Position numbers and translations under genes: made by a program
Source of the DNA: Lysinibacillus sp.
Lineage (GTDB): Bacteria > Bacillota > Bacilli > Bacillales_A > Planococcaceae
Reading direction: 5' to 3'
Assembly (NCBI GenBank): GCA_012735355.1
Contig: JAAYHP010000392.1
Location: 1-7,685 of the forward strand
Length of the DNA stretch: 7,685 nt
In this document: positions 4,960 through 7,685 of the stretch, one piece after another
Layout: the number at the start of each line of letters is the position of its first letter
How positions within the stretch are numbered: position 1 is the first letter of the stretch
The notes under the pieces: model-generated
Seen by the model: only the letters and a program-made list of their open reading frames with translations
Databases searched by the model: none
What the model was told of the DNA's origin: nothing

Positions 4960-6498
4960 ATGAATTTAGTAGAAGAAGTGAGAAAACAGTGTTTACAACA
5001 TCCTGAAAAATACGCATTTATTTATGAAAATCAGCAGACTACTTATGGAGAATTTGAAAAGCACGTGAGCCGTTTCGCTTTTTCTTTAAAGGAAATAGGT
5101 GTTCAAAGGGGAGAGCATGTAGCCCTTATTTTAAATAACAGTCCCTATTTTTTAATCGCCTATTATGCATCGATGCGAATTGGAGCAACGTTGATTCCAA
5201 TTAACCCAATTTATACGATGGAAGAAATGTCATATATTGTGGATCATGGAGATGTGACGTGGGTTATTGCCGGTGAGGAGTCTTTTGAAAGAGTTACACA
5301 ATTAAGACAAGCCTTTAAACAAATAAAAGGAATTATTGTTTGCGATGAAAATGAAATTGAAGCAGACAATAGAGGCGGAAGTGGGGAAATGCTATATTTG
5401 TTTTCCGATTTGATGAAAGGGACAAGTGGCATGGATCCCGTTTCTTTAGAAGAAGATGACGTTGCGATGATTTTGTATACATCTGGGACGACAGGGTATC
5501 CAAAAGGGGCGATGTTAACCCATGGAAATTTATATGCCAACGCAAAAGATGTGGGAGAGTTCTTTTTGTTCACGAAAGAAGATCGGGTCATTGCAACCCT
5601 TCCCTTTTATCACGTATTCGGATTGACGGTGGTGCTCAATGTGCCATTAAGTAAAGGGGCATGTGTGTTAATTGCCCCTCGCTTTTCTCCGAAAGGGATT
5701 TTTGAATTGGCGCTGAATTACAATGCAACGGTTTTTGCAGGTGTACCGACAATGTATAGTTTTTTGTATCAGTATACAGAAGGTGATCCAAATAGCTTTT
5801 CCCATTTGCGCCTTGCCATTTCCGGTGGCGCAGCATTACCAATTAAAGTGTTGGAAAACTTTGAAGAGCGATTTAAAATCCCGATTTTTGAAGGGTACGG
5901 TTTATCGGAAGCTTCACCAGTAACATGTTTCAATCCACCGACCCGTGTTCGAAGGCCTGGTTCCATTGGCACATCCATTCCAAATGTGGAAAATAAAATA
6001 GTCGATGACGAGGGGAAGGAAGCGGAGATTGGTGAAGTAGGTGAACTTGTTTGCCGTGGACCGAATGTAATGAAAGGCTATTATAAATCTCCAGAAGCAA
6101 CAAGAAACGCGATTCGTGATGGTTGGCTATATACTGGTGATTTAGCGAAACAAGATGAAGAAGGATATTTTTATATTGTAGATAGAAAGAAAGATTTAAT
6201 TATCGTTGGTGGTTTAAATGTGTATCCCCGGGAAGTGGAAGAAGTGCTGTATAAACATTTGAAAGTGTTAGAGGCAGCAGTCATAGGCGTTCCAAACGAT
6301 GATTACGGGGAAGAAGTACATGCTTTTATCTCCTTAAAAAGTAGCGACTGTTCAGTGGAGGAGCTGGAGGATTTTTGCGAAAAGTATTTAGCGAAATATA
6401 AAATTCCTAAGGTGTTTCATTTTATAGATGCTTTGCCGAAAAATTCAACGGGTAAAATTTTAAAACGGACGTTGAAGGTAAGTTTTAGCAATCAGTGA
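4960..6498 (+). CDS. lcfB: long-chain fatty-acid--CoA ligase (YhfL/LcfB type)
   Basis: AMP-forming acyl-CoA synthetase of 512 residues, a soluble or membrane-associated enzyme that activates fatty acids with ATP and CoA through an acyl-adenylate. The phosphate loop is YTSGTTGYPKG (173-183); GYGLSEA (312-318) is the adenine/acyl-binding motif; YTGDL (391-395) carries the ribose-binding aspartate D394; DRKKDLIIVGG (408-418) is the hinge to the C-terminal domain; K499 in KNSTGKILKR is the adenylation lysine. Length and segments such as ASPVTCFNP and RRPGSIGTS match B. subtilis YhfL (LcfB) as I recall it. The gene is complete, with no transmembrane segment. It begins 14 bases after the permease stop with no terminator, so it is probably co-transcribed with the peptide-resistance module. 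Acyl chain preference is not visible; it could serve fatty-acid degradation or membrane-lipid turnover. Confidence 0.92.
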   Translation: MNLVEEVRKQCLQHPEKYAFIYENQQTTYGEFEKHVSRFAFSLKEIGVQRGEHVALILNNSPYFLIAYYASMRIGATLIPINPIYTMEEMSYIVDHGDVTWVIAGEESFERVTQLRQAFKQIKGIIVCDENEIEADNRGGSGEMLYLFSDLMKGTSGMDPVSLEEDDVAMILYTSGTTGYPKGAMLTHGNLYANAKDVGEFFLFTKEDRVIATLPFYHVFGLTVVLNVPLSKGACVLIAPRFSPKGIFELALNYNATVFAGVPTMYSFLYQYTEGDPNSFSHLRLAISGGAALPIKVLENFEERFKIPIFEGYGLSEASPVTCFNPPTRVRRPGSIGTSIPNVENKIVDDEGKEAEIGEVGELVCRGPNVMKGYYKSPEATRNAIRDGWLYTGDLAKQDEEGYFYIVDRKKDLIIVGGLNVYPREVEEVLYKHLKVLEAAVIGVPNDDYGEEVHAFISLKSSDCSVEELEDFCEKYLAKYKIPKVFHFIDALPKNSTGKILKRTLKVSFSNQ

Positions 6499-6523
6499 CA
6501 GAACAGCGAGAAAGAAGTACAAT
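6495..6523 (+). promoter_or_regulatory. putative sigma-A promoter of luxS
   Basis: GTGACA (6495-6500) and TACAAT (6518-6523) are separated by 17 bases, each one mismatch from consensus. The -35 overlaps the stop codon of the acyl-CoA ligase. Transcription would start near 6530, about 40 bases before the luxS GTG. The -10 forms the left half of a perfect palindrome, TACAATTGTA (6518-6527), which might be an operator. The absence of a terminator before it means read-through from the ligase is also likely. Confidence 0.55.
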
Positions 6524-6555
6524 TGTAACAGTGTTTTAAGGAAATTATTAATGAA

Positions 6556-6561
6556 AGAGGG
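6556..6561 (+). promoter_or_regulatory. ribosome binding site deciding the luxS GTG start
   Basis: AGAGGG is eight bases before the GTG at 6570 but 17 before the in-frame ATG at 6579, so the GTG is preferred. Confidence 0.65.
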
Positions 6562-6569
6562 AAGTACAA

Positions 6570-7037
6570 GTGACAAAAATGAATGTCGAAAGCTTTAATT
6601 TAGACCATACAAAAGTAGCTGCCCCATATGTTCGATTAGCGGGCATTAAAGAAGGAAAACACGGTGACGTTGTGCGAAAGTACGATATTCGCTTTAAGCA
6701 ACCGAATAAAGAACATATGAAAATGGATGCTCTTCATTCCATTGAACATTTAATGGCAGAAAATATCCGTAACCATACAGATCAAGTAGTCGATTTAAGT
6801 CCAATGGGATGCCAAACAGGTTTTTACTTAACGATGATTAACCATGATGACTACGATGAAGTGCTCGACATTTTAGAAAAAACCCTTCGTGATGTGCTGA
6901 ATGCAACAGAAGTACCAGCATGTAATGAAGTGCAATGCGGTTGGGCAGCAAATCATAGTTTAGAAGGTGCTCAGGCATTGGCAAAAGAAATGTTGGAAAA
7001 ACGCGACGAATGGTCCATCGTATTTAAAGACGAATAA
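6570..7037 (+). CDS. luxS: S-ribosylhomocysteine lyase LuxS
   Basis: LuxS splits S-ribosylhomocysteine into homocysteine and 4,5-dihydroxy-2,3-pentanedione, the precursor of autoinducer-2, as part of the activated methyl cycle in the cytoplasm. The 155-residue length is normal. The metal site is H56 and H60 in HSIEH plus C123 in NEVQCGW; E59 in the same motif and C81 in SPMGCQTG are the catalytic residues. The N-terminal [17 protein letters not shown] and the DIRFKQPN segment are family signatures. It is preceded by its own likely promoter, 71 bases after the acyl-CoA ligase, and followed by a strong terminator. It is not accompanied by mtnN or cysteine-synthesis genes in this window, so its position here is not explained by pathway. 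The gene looks intact. Confidence 0.97.
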   Translation: MTKMNVESFNLDHTKVAAPYVRLAGIKEGKHGDVVRKYDIRFKQPNKEHMKMDALHSIEHLMAENIRNHTDQVVDLSPMGCQTGFYLTMINHDDYDEVLDILEKTLRDVLNATEVPACNEVQCGWAANHSLEGAQALAKEMLEKRDEWSIVFKDE

Positions 7038-7054
7038 AAAATCTTAAATAAGAT

Positions 7055-7091
7055 AAAGTACTATCCAGTATGGGTAGTGCTTTTTCTTTTT
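7055..7091 (+). terminator. Rho-independent terminator after luxS
   Basis: AAAGTACTATCC (7055-7066) pairs with GGGTAGTGCTTT (7072-7083) around the loop AGTAT, a 12-bp stem with two G-U pairs. It is followed by a U-rich tract to 7091 broken by a single C. It lies 17 bases after the luxS stop and is the first clear terminator in the rightward direction after 558, so it probably ends both the luxS transcript and any read-through from the upstream operon. Confidence 0.9.
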
Positions 7092-7162
7092 ACTATAAAT
7101 ATCGTTATTTTGGTACGTTATTTACTTTTTTTAGATAAATTTCTCTACAAAAGTTTTAATAA

Positions 7163-7191
7163 TTTCAAAACAATTAATATTCAGTTAAAAT
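7163..7191 (+). promoter_or_regulatory. weak candidate promoter for the EAL gene
   Basis: TTTCAA (7163-7168) and TAAAAT (7186-7191) are 17 bases apart; the -10 is fair and the -35 poor. The 168 bases between the luxS terminator and the EAL start are very AT-rich, so such matches are cheap. I see no sigma-D motif and nothing else in this gap. Confidence 0.2.
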
Positions 7192-7259
7192 ATTTAGTAC
7201 AAAATAAATGGTTGTTAGCTTTGAAATAATACATTCATTTTATAAAGTGGTGAAATACG

Positions 7260-7685
7260 ATGGAAATTTTCGTAGGGAGGCAACCGATATTTAATATTCA
7301 AGAAGAAGTGGTTGCTTATGAGCTGTTGTATCGAAGGAATACAGATAATGCTTTTTCAGAAGTGGATTCCGATAGCGCAACGATTCAAGTATTAAAAAAC
7401 TCTTTTTTAACGATAGGTATGAAAGAATTAACAAATGGTCTCCCTGGGTTTGTTAATTTCACCGAAAACTTATTAATGAGCAACATTATGGACTTGATTG
7501 ATCCGTCTACAATTGTTATTGAAATATTAGAAGATGTTCCGATTACTGAACAGCTAATATTACGGATTATTGAACTAAGGAATAAAGGATTTACTATTGC
7601 GTTAGATGATTTCGTATTAAGCCACAATATTGAATTTTATAATACCCTTTTTTCCCATACAGATATTATTAAAGTCGATTATTTA
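7260..7685 (+). CDS. EAL-domain c-di-GMP protein, YuxH/PdeH type (5' part)
   Basis: The first 142 codons of a gene that runs past the window end. The opening MEIFVGRQPIFN...VVAYELLYR is characteristic of the YuxH/PdeH group (COG3434), which joins an EAL domain to an HDOD domain; the HDOD part would lie outside the window. Residues corresponding to EAL metal and catalytic positions are visible: E21 (in YELLYR, where canonical proteins have EALxR), N66 (VNFTE), E88 (VIEILED), D116-D117 (ALDDF) and K138 (IKVD). The usual glycine-rich loop after DDF is replaced by VLSHN, so phosphodiesterase activity is uncertain; it could be an active divergent enzyme or a c-di-GMP or protein-binding module. The ATG follows GGTGA (7249-7253) by six bases. 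It is separated from luxS by a terminator, so it is an independent unit. Confidence 0.85.
   Translation, partial: MEIFVGRQPIFNIQEEVVAYELLYRRNTDNAFSEVDSDSATIQVLKNSFLTIGMKELTNGLPGFVNFTENLLMSNIMDLIDPSTIVIEILEDVPITEQLILRIIELRNKGFTIALDDFVLSHNIEFYNTLFSHTDIIKVDYL

Noticed and set aside
5244..5978. Several minus-strand and one plus-strand reading frames inside the ligase gene
   Set aside because: They are shadows of a clearly conserved enzyme, without start signals or family resemblance.
7385..7627. 80-codon minus-strand reading frame
   Set aside because: It lies opposite the well-conserved EAL coding sequence and is its shadow.
1..7685. CRISPR array, tRNA, rRNA, T-box, transposase or phage genes
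   Set aside because: I saw no regularly spaced repeats, no cloverleaf or T-box motif, and no recombinase or phage protein in any frame.

Overview
The window looks like a chromosomal segment of a low-GC Gram-positive bacterium of the Bacillaceae. The evidence is AT-rich coding sequence, strong AGGAGG-type ribosome binding sites with frequent GTG starts, Bacillus-type proteins (YhfH, a Bce/Yxd-type module, YhfL/LcfB, LuxS and a YuxH/PdeH-type EAL protein) and a structured intergenic repeat of a kind I associate with Bacillaceae genomes. I cannot name the species.

Left edge (1-321): the first ~121 bases look like the truncated end of that repeat. Next, on the minus strand, is a 41-codon cysteine-rich gene of the YhfH family (196-321) with a good promoter and ribosome binding site. 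The divergent intergenic region (322-557) holds this promoter, a weaker one facing right, and several inverted repeats that could be operators.

Centre (558-4945): a complete antimicrobial-peptide sensing and detoxification module of the Bce/Psd/Yxd type, in the order response regulator, intramembrane-sensing histidine kinase, ABC ATPase, ten-helix permease with a large extracellular domain. The genes are tightly spaced or overlapping, so they almost certainly form one transcript. The regulator resembles B. subtilis YxdJ more than BceR, and the gene order matches yxdJKLM. Kinase and transporter would sense a peptide together at the membrane, and the regulator would raise expression.

Right (4960-7091): 14 bases after the permease comes a long-chain acyl-CoA ligase of the YhfL/LcfB type, then luxS with what looks like its own promoter, then a clear Rho-independent terminator. 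I see no terminator between 558 and 7055, so one long transcript (two-component system, transporter, acyl-CoA ligase, luxS) is possible, with luxS also transcribed separately.

Right edge (7260-7685): the start of an EAL-domain cyclic-di-GMP protein of the YuxH/PdeH type, cut by the window end.

I found no certainly new system. The points most worth a second look are the peptide-resistance module lying between YhfH and YhfL homologues and reading directly into an acyl-CoA ligase, and the dense set of dyads in the divergent promoter region.
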